The translations under genes were made by a program, and so were the position numbers. A stretch of 7,592 nucleotides of DNA from CAZYWA01 sp964650975 [NCBI: uncultured bacterium]. GTDB lineage: Bacteria > JADJOY01. The notes below the pieces were generated by a model. That model had not been told where the DNA came from. It saw only the letters and a program-made list of their open reading frames with translations, and searched no databases. The DNA lies in the NCBI GenBank assembly GCA_964650975.1, contig CAZYWA010000405.1, positions 1 through 7,592 on the forward strand, written 5' to 3'. Below are positions 1 through 5,815 of this stretch, one piece after another. Position 1 is the first letter of the stretch. Each line of letters opens with the position of its first letter.

Positions 1-1043
1 GGGAGGCGGTACCCGCTCCACGCGGCTCTCCGACTGGCTCGACCCGCTCGGCACCCCACGATGTTGTAGGTCCAGAACCGGATGTCGTTCTTGCGCAGCT
101 CCTCGCAGCACTCGATGATCTTCTTCTTCGACATGTTGCGCAGCAGCACCTTGTTGCGGAGCGTGTCGTTGCCGGCCTCGATCCCGAGGGCCGCCGTGAA
201 GCAGTTCGACTCCTTCATCAGGCGAGCCACTTCCGGGGTGATGTAGTTCGCGCGGATGTTGCACACGTACGGAACGTTCACTTCCTTCTTGTAGCGGGGC
301 GCGAACTCCTCGAACCACTCGCGGTTCATGATGAAGATGTCGTCGACGAAGTCGATGTACGCGTCGGGGGTGTGCGCCTTGATGCGCTTCGCCTCCTCGA
401 TGACGTTGTCGACGCTCCGGTAGCGCAGCTCGGCTTTCCGCGAGCCGTAGATCTGGTTGTACGAGTGATTGAAGCAGTACGTGCACTTATACGGACAGCC
501 TCGAGACGTCATCATGACGTCCGAGACATGGTTCTTCGTGGCGAAGATCGTGCGATCCGCGAACGGAATCTCATCGAGATTCATGATGAGCGGCCGCAGC
601 GGATTCTTGTGGATCGTGCCCGACGGGTCCTTGATCCACCAGTTCGGGATCTTCGTGTAATCGTCGCCCTTTTCCATGGCCTGGATGAGGTCGAGCAGCG
701 CGAAGTCGCCCTCCCCCATGCAGATGCCGTCGACGCCGTCGATGCGCACGGTCTCCGGGTAGTAGGTGACGTGGACGCCACCCATGACCGTGAAGACGTT
801 GTGCTTCTTCCGCGCCTCGATCGCGAGCGACAGGTAGAACTGCGCCATCGCCGTCGTCGAGCTGAGCGCGAGGATGGTGTTCTTCGGGTCTGAATGGCTC
901 AGGACCTCGTCCAGAGGACCAGGCTGTGACTCGCAGACCTCGACCTCGTGACCGGCTTCCTTGAGCACGGTCGAGATGATCCGCACACCAAGCGGTTGCA
1001 CGTTGTAGTGGTACCGGGTGTCGTAGGGGAATACGACCTTCAT
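1..1043 (-). CDS. B12-binding-type radical SAM protein (3' part outside window)
   Basis: The first 330 codons are clearly a cobalamin-binding-type radical SAM protein. These enzymes use a [4Fe-4S] cluster to cleave S-adenosylmethionine; the substrate here cannot be told. Residues 1-135 resemble the N-terminal B12-binding Rossmann domain (QPLGVRIISTVLKEAGHEV from 16, GGVHVTYYPE at 88-97), but the cobalamin-ligating DxHxxG is not visible, so B12 may not bind in the classical way. The cluster motif RGCPYKCTYCFN has Cys183, Cys187 and Cys190 in CX3CX2C spacing. A later GIEAGND segment (287-293) fits the radical SAM barrel. The ATG at 1043 has a good ribosome binding site (GAGGGAG, 7-base spacer). 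After residue 330 (position 54), where a GxPGET-like motif is expected, the translation becomes Arg-rich and unfamiliar up to the window edge. It is transcribed away from cysK. The family is certain, the substrate unknown. Confidence 0.88.
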   Translation of the reverse strand, partial: MKVVFPYDTRYHYNVQPLGVRIISTVLKEAGHEVEVCESQPGPLDEVLSHSDPKNTILALSSTTAMAQFYLSLAIEARKKHNVFTVMGGVHVTYYPETVRIDGVDGICMGEGDFALLDLIQAMEKGDDYTKIPNWWIKDPSGTIHKNPLRPLIMNLDEIPFADRTIFATKNHVSDVMMTSRGCPYKCTYCFNHSYNQIYGSRKAELRYRSVDNVIEEAKRIKAHTPDAYIDFVDDIFIMNREWFEEFAPRYKKEVNVPYVCNIRANYITPEVARLMKESNCFTAALGIEAGNDTLRNKVLLRNMSKKKIIECCEELRKNDIRFWTYNIVGCRAGRASRRAAWSGYRL

Positions 1044-1050
1044 CGACGAT

Positions 1051-1057
1051 CTCCCTC
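1051..1057 (-). promoter_or_regulatory. Ribosome binding site of the radical SAM gene
   Basis: On the minus strand the sequence reads GAGGGAG followed by seven bases and then ATG. This is a strong Shine-Dalgarno match at good spacing. It fixes the start at 1043. Confidence 0.7.
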
Positions 1058-1182
1058 TGCTCCCGGGCGCGGAACGGTGGCCGCGACCGCGGGGCTCAAG
1101 GCGTTAGGTCTGCTTTTTTTTCTGGGCTTGCGCACCACGCTCCCCATCGACTGACGATCAGGAACGATGCGTACCCCAACGC

Positions 1183-1212
1183 ACGCTACCATCGCTCCCC
1201 TGGCACTCGCAA
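1183..1212 (-). promoter_or_regulatory. Candidate sigma70-type promoter for the radical SAM gene
   Basis: The minus strand has TTGCGA (1212-1207), an 18-base spacer and TAGCGT (1188-1183). The first hexamer matches four of six bases of TTGACA and the second three of six of TATAAT. It would give a leader of about 130 bases containing a run of eight A (T run at 1114-1121 on the plus strand). This is only a weak consensus match in GC-rich DNA. Confidence 0.25.
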
Positions 1213-1289
1213 ACCAAGTCGCTGCTCGGCGGGGCCCCGGCGCTGAAATGCGCCCAGCGGCGGCCACCCGCGAGGGAGCGGCAGCGCGC

Positions 1290-1313
1290 CGCCCCCGCCC
1301 GCCCGCGGGGGTG
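1290..1313. repeat. GC-rich inverted repeat upstream of cysK
   Basis: CCCCCGC (1292-1298) and GCGGGGG (1305-1311) pair perfectly around a six-base loop. A G-T wobble and one more C-G pair extend the stem outward. There is no T run after it on either strand, so it is not a standard terminator. In such GC-rich DNA it may be chance. Confidence 0.35.
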
Positions 1314-1408
1314 CCTCTTGGCCCAGGCTGTTGACCCAGGCCCACCATCAGCCGGCCCTGGAACATCGTCCGGAAGGCGCGAAAGCTCGAGTATCCACGG
1401 CAGGATGC

Positions 1409-1457
1409 GGCACCGTCCTCCGTTCGAGCGCAAGAGCCGGCGCCGCGGAGCGGTGCC
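1409..1457. repeat. Bulged inverted repeat upstream of cysK
   Basis: GGCACCG (1409-1415) pairs with CGGTGCC (1451-1457). After a two-base bulge, CTCCG (1418-1422) pairs with CGGAG (1446-1450), leaving a 23-base loop. It could be leader structure if the cysK transcript starts far upstream. The function is unknown. Confidence 0.3.
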
Positions 1458-1607
1458 CTCCACAGCCCATTCCGATGGCGCCCTCGCACGCCGCCCGGAC
1501 CGCCGTTCCGAGGATCGCGCTCCCGCGCGGCCGGCCGTAACGAACGGGCTGGTCCACTACCCGCCCGCCGCGTCGTTCCGTCGCTCGTTCCCTTTCCCGC
1601 CTTCGGC

Positions 1608-1613
1608 TAGCAT
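1608..1613 (+). promoter_or_regulatory. Possible -10 box of cysK
   Basis: TAGCAT lies nine bases before the cysK ATG. There is no Shine-Dalgarno sequence in between and no convincing -35 hexamer at 16-18 bases. If real, transcription would start within about three bases of the ATG, giving an almost leaderless mRNA. The same TAGNNT word recurs before the antitoxin and the lipoprotein. Confidence 0.3.
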
Positions 1614-1622
1614 TGCCGCGCG

Positions 1623-2573
1623 ATGAGCGAGTCGATCGCCGATTCCGTGCTCGACCTGATCGGCCACACGCCGATGGTGCGCCTGCGCCACGCGCCCGCG
1701 GGCGCCGCCGAGGTGGTCCTCAAGCTCGAGTCGCTAAACCCCGCTGGCAGCGTGAAGGACCGCGTGGCCCTGGCGCTCGTCGAGGACGCCGAGCGAAGCG
1801 GCCGGCTGCGACCAGGCGACACGATCGTCGAACCGACCAGTGGCAACACGGGCATCGGCCTGGCGCTGGTCGCGGCCGTGAAGGGCTACCGGCTCATCCT
1901 CACGATGCCCGACGACAGCTCCCTCGAGCGCCGCCAGTTGCTCGAGCACTACGGCGCGCAGGTGGTGCTCACGCCCGCGCGGAAGCTCATGCAAGGCGCG
2001 ATCGACCGCGCGCGCCAGATCGCGGCCGAGCAGCCGCACTGCTTCATGCCGCAGCAGTTCGACAACCCCGCCAACCCCGAGACCCATCGGCAGCACACGG
2101 CGCGCGAGATCCTCGCCGCCACCGATCGGCGCATCGACGCGTTCGTGGCCGGTGTGGGAACCGGCGGCACGATCACGGGCGTGGGCGAGGTGCTGAAGCG
2201 CGAGCTGCCGGGGATCCTCGTGGTGGCGGTCGAGCCCGAACGGTCGAGCGTGCTCCGCGGCGGCGCGCCACAACCACACGCGATCCAGGGAATCGGCGCC
2301 GGGTTCGTACCTTCCGTGCTGGCGCGCGCCGTGATCGACGAAGTCATCGCCGTGAGCGACACCACGGCCCTCGAAACCGCGCGGCGGCTGGCGCGGGAAG
2401 AAGGCATCTCGGCCGGCATCTCGGCGGGCGCCGCCGTGTGGGCCGCGGTAGAGGTGGCGAAGCGCCTCGGCACCGGACGCCGCGTGGTCACCGTCGTCCC
2501 CGACGGCTGGGAACGCTACGTGAGCGTCGAAACCGGAGAGCCGCCCCTCGCCGGCCTCGACTTCATCATCTGA
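1623..2573 (+). CDS. cysK: Cysteine synthase (O-acetylserine sulfhydrylase)
   Basis: This 316-residue PLP enzyme of fold type II makes cysteine from O-acetylserine and sulfide in the cytoplasm, the last step of sulfate assimilation. The order of motifs is that of CysK. NPAGSVKDR has the Schiff-base lysine at 45. PTSGNTG (71-77) is the substrate-binding loop. SLERRQLL follows at 100-107 and QQFDNPANP at 144-152. GTGGT (179-183) is the PLP phosphate cup, IQGIGAGFVP (221-230) is highly characteristic, and ISAGA (266-270) sits where CysK usually has ISSGA. The length is normal for the family. The ATG at 1623 puts the conserved DLIGHTPMVRL at residues 11-21, as expected; no ribosome binding site precedes it. 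CysM or a cystathionine beta-synthase-like role is less likely but not excluded. The next gene on the same strand encodes a putative sulfate exporter, which supports a sulfur-metabolism context. Confidence 0.92.
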   Translation: MSESIADSVLDLIGHTPMVRLRHAPAGAAEVVLKLESLNPAGSVKDRVALALVEDAERSGRLRPGDTIVEPTSGNTGIGLALVAAVKGYRLILTMPDDSSLERRQLLEHYGAQVVLTPARKLMQGAIDRARQIAAEQPHCFMPQQFDNPANPETHRQHTAREILAATDRRIDAFVAGVGTGGTITGVGEVLKRELPGILVVAVEPERSSVLRGGAPQPHAIQGIGAGFVPSVLARAVIDEVIAVSDTTALETARRLAREEGISAGISAGAAVWAAVEVAKRLGTGRRVVTVVPDGWERYVSVETGEPPLAGLDFII

Positions 2574-2602
2574 TGGCGGCTCGAGCCTCCCGGGTGCGCT
2601 CA

Positions 2603-2681
2603 CGGAGGGACGCGGTCCCTCGCGTCCGCAGGCGTCTTCTCCGATGCGGACGCTCCGGCTGCGAGGGACCGCAGCTCTCCG
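2603..2681 (+). other. Long stem-loop between cysK and the exporter gene
   Basis: Three nested complementary arms are visible. CGGAG (2603-2607) pairs with CTCCG (2677-2681). GCGGTCCCTCGC (2612-2623) pairs perfectly with GCGAGGGACCGC (2661-2672). GTCCGCA (2624-2630) pairs with TGCGGAC (2645-2651). There is a 14-base apical loop and a nine-base bulge on the 3' side (2652-2660). This gives 24 pairs in a 79-base element, starting about 30 bases after the cysK stop. No T run follows, so it is not a classical intrinsic terminator. It may be an attenuator, an RNA-stability or processing element, or a copy of a dispersed repeat. It ends 13 bases before the preferred exporter start codon. Confidence 0.6.
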
Positions 2682-2694
2682 ACGTTCCTCTTCG

Positions 2695-3786
2695 ATGACA
2701 GCCGCCCCCAAGCCCTCGCGCGTTCCGGGCCTCGCCCTGACACTCGCGATCGCCGTCGCCGCCTCCTGGATCGCCCACCTGCCCTTCCCGCCCTTCACCG
2801 TCGGCGCGGGCGGCAAGCATCCGATCGACGAGGTGCTGCTCGCGATCCTGATCGGCGTCGTGCTCCGGAACGCCTTCACCCTGCCCGCGCTCTTCGGCCC
2901 TGGCGTCCAGTACGCCGTTCACCGGGTGCTGATCTTCGCGATCGTGCTGATGGGCGCCCGCCTCGACTTCTTCGACGTGCTGCGGACCTCCGGCCACTCG
3001 CTGGTCGTGAGCGTGACCGGCATCGTCGTCGCGATGTCGCTCACCGTGTGGCTGTGCGGGCGCCTCGGTGTGCGCCGGAACCTCGGGCTCCTGATCGGCG
3101 TCGGGACCGCGATCTGCGGCGGGACCGCCATCGCCGTCGCGGCGCCCGTCATCGAGGCCGACGACAACGACACGGCGTTCGCGATCACCACCGTCACCGT
3201 GCTCGGCCTCGTGTCGATCGTGGTGTTCCCGTTGCTCGGGCACGCACTCGGCCTCTCGCAACAGGACTTCGGCGTGTGGGCGGGCTCGGCGATCCACGCC
3301 ACCCCGCAGGTCGTCGCGGCGGCCGTGGCCTACGGACCCCAAGCGGCCGAAGTGGCCGTGGTCGTGAAGCTGGTGCGCGTGCTCTTGCTGGCACCGCTCG
3401 TGGTGGTGCTCGGCCTCTGGCACGCCCGCGAGAAGCGACGGCACGAGGAGGCCTACGTCGCGCGGCGCACGCCGCTCACCACGCTCTTCCCGCCCTTCAT
3501 CCTGGGCTTCCTCGCGGTGGCGCTCGCGAACACGCTCAACCTGCTGCCCGACTTCACGGTGCACCTGAAGGAAAGCTTCCTCTGGAAAGCGGGATCGCAC
3601 GACCTCGCGATGAGCCAGATCGTCACCACCGCGGCCGGCTTCCTGACCACGATGGCCATGGCCGGCGTCGGCCTCGGCGTGCACCTGCGCGGGCTGCTCG
3701 CGACGGGGCTCACCGCGTTTTACGTCGGCGTCTTCTCCACGGTGGTGCTCGCGGGGCTGAGCCTCTTGCTCATCCGCGTGATGTGA
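2695..3786 (+). CDS. UPF0324/YeiH-type membrane protein, putative sulfate exporter
   Basis: This 363-residue integral membrane protein has about ten hydrophobic segments from residue 12 to 360. It matches the UPF0324 (YeiH) family by GVGTAICGGTAIAVAAPVI (135-153) and SAIHATPQVVAAA (198-210, family form SIHxxAQVVAA). Family members are annotated as putative sulfate exporters, and some are linked to export of sulfate or sulfite from organosulfonate breakdown; the substrate here is not shown by the sequence. I prefer the ATG at 2695 because the first transmembrane segment then begins close to the N-terminus. An in-frame ATG at 2644 would add 17 Arg/Ser-rich residues but lies at the tip of the long stem-loop. 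Neither start has a clear ribosome binding site. It follows cysK by 121 bases on the same strand and is probably co-transcribed, which supports a role in sulfur balance. Confidence 0.85.
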   Translation: MTAAPKPSRVPGLALTLAIAVAASWIAHLPFPPFTVGAGGKHPIDEVLLAILIGVVLRNAFTLPALFGPGVQYAVHRVLIFAIVLMGARLDFFDVLRTSGHSLVVSVTGIVVAMSLTVWLCGRLGVRRNLGLLIGVGTAICGGTAIAVAAPVIEADDNDTAFAITTVTVLGLVSIVVFPLLGHALGLSQQDFGVWAGSAIHATPQVVAAAVAYGPQAAEVAVVVKLVRVLLLAPLVVVLGLWHAREKRRHEEAYVARRTPLTTLFPPFILGFLAVALANTLNLLPDFTVHLKESFLWKAGSHDLAMSQIVTTAAGFLTTMAMAGVGLGVHLRGLLATGLTAFYVGVFSTVVLAGLSLLLIRVM

Positions 3787-3824
3787 CGTCCAGTAGCGTC
3801 GAACCAACCCACGACCCGGTCACC

Positions 3825-3853
3825 TCGTCAGCAACGCGACGGCGGGGTAGGAT
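3825..3853 (+). promoter_or_regulatory. Candidate promoter of the toxin-antitoxin locus
   Basis: TCGTCA (3825-3830), a 17-base spacer and TAGGAT (3848-3853) each match four of six consensus bases. The antitoxin ATG follows after six bases, where transcription would start, so the mRNA could be leaderless. The AGGA inside the -10 box, seven bases before the ATG, could instead act as a ribosome binding site. Such loci are usually autorepressed, but no clear operator palindrome is seen. Confidence 0.4.
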
Positions 3854-3859
3854 CGCATC

Positions 3860-4096
3860 ATGAGTAGAACGGCGCCGCAGATTCTCACCGAGGCTCTGGC
3901 GCTTCCCGAGCAGGAGCGCTTGCAGCTCGCATCGGAGATCCTCGCCAGTGTCGAGGGACCTGGAGATCCGGATTGGGATCGGCTCTGGCTCGAAGAGCTT
4001 GATCGCCGCGCCGCAGCCGCCGACCGCGGCGAGCTCGCCCTCGAGGAATGGGCGGATGTGCGCAAGCGTGTCCTCGCACGTCTTGGGCCGCGGTGA
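3860..4096 (+). CDS. Type II antitoxin, putative addiction module component family
   Basis: This 78-residue acidic, mostly helical protein resembles the small antitoxins of the PF09720/TIGR02574 addiction module family. The N-terminal half, ILTEALALPEQERLQLASEI (8-27), has the typical pattern of that family. DPDWDRLWLEELDRR (36-50) and LEEWADVRKRVLARL (60-74) match its conserved C-terminal part, which wraps the toxin. The length is normal and the frame is intact. Its stop codon overlaps the toxin start in GTGA, a classical arrangement for translational coupling. The expected role is to bind and neutralise the RelE/ParE-type toxin encoded next, but that toxin is frameshifted here, so the antitoxin may now stand alone. 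The ATG at 3860 is the first in frame after the candidate promoter. Confidence 0.85.
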   Translation: MSRTAPQILTEALALPEQERLQLASEILASVEGPGDPDWDRLWLEELDRRAAAADRGELALEEWADVRKRVLARLGPR

Positions 4097-4400
4097 CCCG
4101 AACGATCCGCTTCCTCACTCGCGCGAGCGAAGAGTTCGACGCAGCAGCCGCGTGGTACGAGAGTCGACGATCCGGGCTTGGCATCGACTTCGTCGCACGG
4201 TCGACACCGCGCTGGCGCAGATCTGCGAGCGACCGGAAGCATCCCCGCTTTGGCATCAGGATCGACCTTACCGGCGGCACGTCCTCCAGCGTTTCCCGTA
4301 CGTCGTCTTCTACCGGCTGCTCGCCGACGACTCGATCGAGATCACCGCCATCGCGCACGCCAAGCAGCGCCCCGGCTACTGGCTCACCCGCCGCCGCTGA
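4093..4400 (+). pseudogene. RelE/ParE-type toxin, broken by a one-base frameshift
   Basis: Two frames together give a complete toxin of about 102 residues. From the GTG at 4093 the first frame encodes 36 residues, including FDAAAAWYESRRSGLG (15-30), typical of ParE/RelE toxins. From about 4200 homology continues in another frame for 66 residues: VDTALAQICERPEASP, then RRHVLQRFPYVVFYRL, then AIAHAKQRPGYW, and a stop at 4398-4400. Joining them needs one extra base near 4198-4200. Without it the first frame runs on in unrelated sequence through the following gene. RelE-type toxins cleave mRNA on the ribosome and ParE-type toxins poison gyrase; which applies here cannot be told. No slippery heptamer is present, so programmed frameshifting is unlikely. 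The cause is either a real inactivating deletion or a sequencing or assembly error. The four-base overlap with the antitoxin stop supports the GTG start. Confidence 0.82.
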
Positions 4401-4412
4401 GCTTCACGCCGC

Positions 4413-4434
4413 GCCAGCCCCTGGCAGTGGCTGG
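4413..4434 (+). terminator. Weak candidate hairpin after the toxin
   Basis: CCAGCC (4414-4419) can pair with GGCTGG (4429-4434) around a nine-base loop. An alternative hairpin pairs GCCAG (4413-4417) with CTGGC (4421-4425). It lies just after the toxin stop, but no T run follows, so intrinsic termination is doubtful. Confidence 0.2.
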
Positions 4435-4459
4435 GAATCGGCGCAGGTCTTCGAGAGCG

Positions 4460-4465
4460 TAGAGT
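4460..4465 (+). promoter_or_regulatory. Possible -10 box of the lipoprotein gene
   Basis: TAGAGT is followed after six bases by position 4472, the likely transcription start if this is a -10 element. That gives a leader of about 57 bases before the preferred ATG at 4529. No good -35 hexamer is seen. The GTG at 4472 is in frame and could be a leaderless start, but it gives an unusually long signal sequence. Confidence 0.25.
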
Positions 4466-4514
4466 TCGCGCGTGCCCGGACGTGTGACACGCTGGCTCAC
4501 CATGCTCCTCGATC

Positions 4515-4519
4515 GGAGG
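4515..4519 (+). promoter_or_regulatory. Ribosome binding site of the lipoprotein gene
   Basis: GGAGG lies nine bases before the ATG at 4529. It decides this start over the in-frame GTG at 4472 and ATG at 4502. Confidence 0.6.
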
Positions 4520-4528
4520 CGTCGTTTC

Positions 4529-5815
4529 ATGCGCAAGCTCGGCCTGGCGGTGGTTCTCGGCTCGATCCTGTCGTTCGCGGCCGGGTGCGGCTCGTCGTCG
4601 AATTCGTCCTCGTCGCCGCAGCCGCAGCCGCAGCCCCAGCAGCAGCCGCCGGTGGCGAATGCCGGACGCGACCAGTCGGTGGCGACGGGCGCAGCGGTGA
4701 CCCTCGATGGCTCCGAGAGCGCCGATCCCGCAGGGCAGCCGATCACCTACGCGTGGACCTTCGTCTCGAAGCCGGACGGGAGCAGCGCGCAGCTCTCGAG
4801 CTCGACCGCGCCGCGGCCCACGTTCACCGCGGACCAGGCAGGGACCTACGAGCTCCAGCTGGTCGTGAGCGACGGAAACCTCGACAGCGCGGCCGACCAG
4901 GTCGCGGTCACGGCGACCCAGTCGAACCATGCGCCAACCGCCAACGCCGGCCCCGACCAGAGCGTGGCGGTGGGCACGGTAGTGAACCTCGACGGTAGTG
5001 CCAGCAGCGACGCGGACGGCGATCCGATCACCTACGTGTGGTCGATCACGTCGCGACCCGAGGGCAGCATCGCGGGCATCAAGGCCCCCTACAGCCCGAC
5101 GACGCTCTTCCTCGCCGACGTGGCCGGCCAGTACACGATCGAGCTCTTGGTCGGCGATGGCACTGACCTGAGCACGCCCGACGTGATGATGGTGACGGCG
5201 ATCGCCGCGAACGGCGTGCCGGTGGCGAACGCCGGACCGGACCAATCCGTGCAGACCGGCGCGACCGTCACGCTGAACGGCGGCGCGAGCAGCGACCCCG
5301 AAGGCGATCAGCTCACGTTCCAGTGGTCGATGATGTCGAAGCCCGACGGCAGCGCCGCGGCGATCGCCGATGCCACCGCCGCGTCACCGCAGTTCGTGGC
5401 GGACGTCGACGGTGACTACGTCGTCCAGCTCATCGTCACCGATGGCGCGACCGCGAGCCTCCCCGACACCGTCGTCGTCACCGCGAGCGCCGTGCCCGTG
5501 CCGACCGTGCCGAGCATGACCGGCAAGTGGAGCGGCAAGGCCACCGTGTCGGGCGTCGACGCCTCGGTCAGCCTCAGCATCGACGAGGCGGACGACGGCA
5601 GCCTGTCCGGCGACGCCACGTTCGACCTCGGCAAGTTCGGCACGCTGAGCGGCCCCGTCCACGGCACCCACGACCATCCGGACGTTCACCTGACCGCCCA
5701 GATCGACAAATTCCAAGGCACCTACGACGGCACCTTCTCCGGCGACAACACCATCAACGGCACAGTCGCCGTCGCCGGCCTCGCGTCCGCGCCGCTCACG
5801 CTGCACCGACAATGA
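4529..5815 (+). CDS. Lipoprotein with three PKD repeats and a beta-rich C-terminal domain
   Basis: This 428-residue exported protein has a textbook lipoprotein signal peptide: MRK, a hydrophobic core, then FAAGC with the lipidated cysteine at 20. A Ser-rich and Pro-Gln linker (21-40) follows. Three Ig-like PKD repeats span about 41-130, 136-226 and 231-320. Each opens with a form of VANAGPDQSV (GRDQSV in the first) and contains a Y/Q-W-S/T core and a late Y-x-x-x-L-x-V-x-DG strand. Residues 328-427 form a separate Gly/Asp-rich domain with alternating GKWSG, LSGDATF, LSGPVHG and GTYDGTFSG patterns, probably a beta barrel or sandwich; I do not recognise its family. PKD repeats serve as spacers or binding modules on surface proteins. 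No catalytic motif is visible, so a structural or binding role at the outer membrane is the best guess. The ribosome binding site and signal peptide length support the ATG at 4529. Confidence 0.85.
   Translation: MRKLGLAVVLGSILSFAAGCGSSSNSSSSPQPQPQPQQQPPVANAGRDQSVATGAAVTLDGSESADPAGQPITYAWTFVSKPDGSSAQLSSSTAPRPTFTADQAGTYELQLVVSDGNLDSAADQVAVTATQSNHAPTANAGPDQSVAVGTVVNLDGSASSDADGDPITYVWSITSRPEGSIAGIKAPYSPTTLFLADVAGQYTIELLVGDGTDLSTPDVMMVTAIAANGVPVANAGPDQSVQTGATVTLNGGASSDPEGDQLTFQWSMMSKPDGSAAAIADATAASPQFVADVDGDYVVQLIVTDGATASLPDTVVVTASAVPVPTVPSMTGKWSGKATVSGVDASVSLSIDEADDGSLSGDATFDLGKFGTLSGPVHGTHDHPDVHLTAQIDKFQGTYDGTFSGDNTINGTVAVAGLASAPLTLHRQ
4616..4645 (+). repeat. Short CCGCAG tandem repeat (Pro-Gln linker)
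   Basis: Three perfect CCGCAG units (4616-4633) are followed by CCCCAG and CAG units. They encode the Pro-Gln linker between the lipidated cysteine and the first PKD repeat. Unit changes would keep the frame and alter only linker length. Confidence 0.6.

Larger units (their letters stand above)
1044..1622. other. Long divergent intergenic region without a convincing gene
   Basis: This stretch lies between two divergently transcribed genes. Several reading frames stay open, but their products are Arg/Pro/Ala-rich, overlap each other on both strands and match no family I recognise, as expected from GC-rich noncoding DNA. It holds the candidate promoter for the radical SAM gene, an isolated run of eight T (1114-1121), two GC-rich inverted repeats (1290-1313 and 1409-1457) and a possible -10 box just before cysK. 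No tRNA-like fold or recognisable riboswitch was seen. Confidence 0.6.

Noticed and set aside
1081-1121. Intrinsic terminator at the T8 run on the plus strand
   Set aside because: No strong hairpin abuts the T run (the short CCGC/GCGG stem is about 20 bases away), and no plus-strand gene lies upstream to terminate.
1040-1489. A 149-codon minus-strand ORF and several overlapping plus and minus ORFs in the cysK upstream region
   Set aside because: The products are Arg/Pro/Ala-rich, mutually overlapping, lack ribosome binding sites and resemble no family; open frames are common by chance in GC-rich DNA.
2403-2426. Tandem 12-base repeat in cysK giving GISAGISAG
   Set aside because: The CysK family normally has a similar segment (GILAGISSGA) here, so the repeat reflects convergent codons and not an insertion.
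1734-2879. A 381-codon ORF antisense to cysK, and other long antisense ORFs over cysK, the exporter and the lipoprotein
   Set aside because: They are shadows of strongly biased coding sequence on the other strand; their products are His/Arg/Gly-rich without recognisable domains.
4195-4203. Programmed -1 frameshift making a full toxin
   Set aside because: The frame geometry would fit a -1 shift, but the site GCACGGTCG has no slippery heptamer and no obvious stimulatory element, so a deletion or error is simpler.
4048-4998. A 316-codon plus-strand ORF spanning the antitoxin end, toxin and lipoprotein start
   Set aside because: Only its 4093-4200 part encodes toxin. The rest is out of frame with the antitoxin and lipoprotein and is low-complexity read-through after the frameshift.
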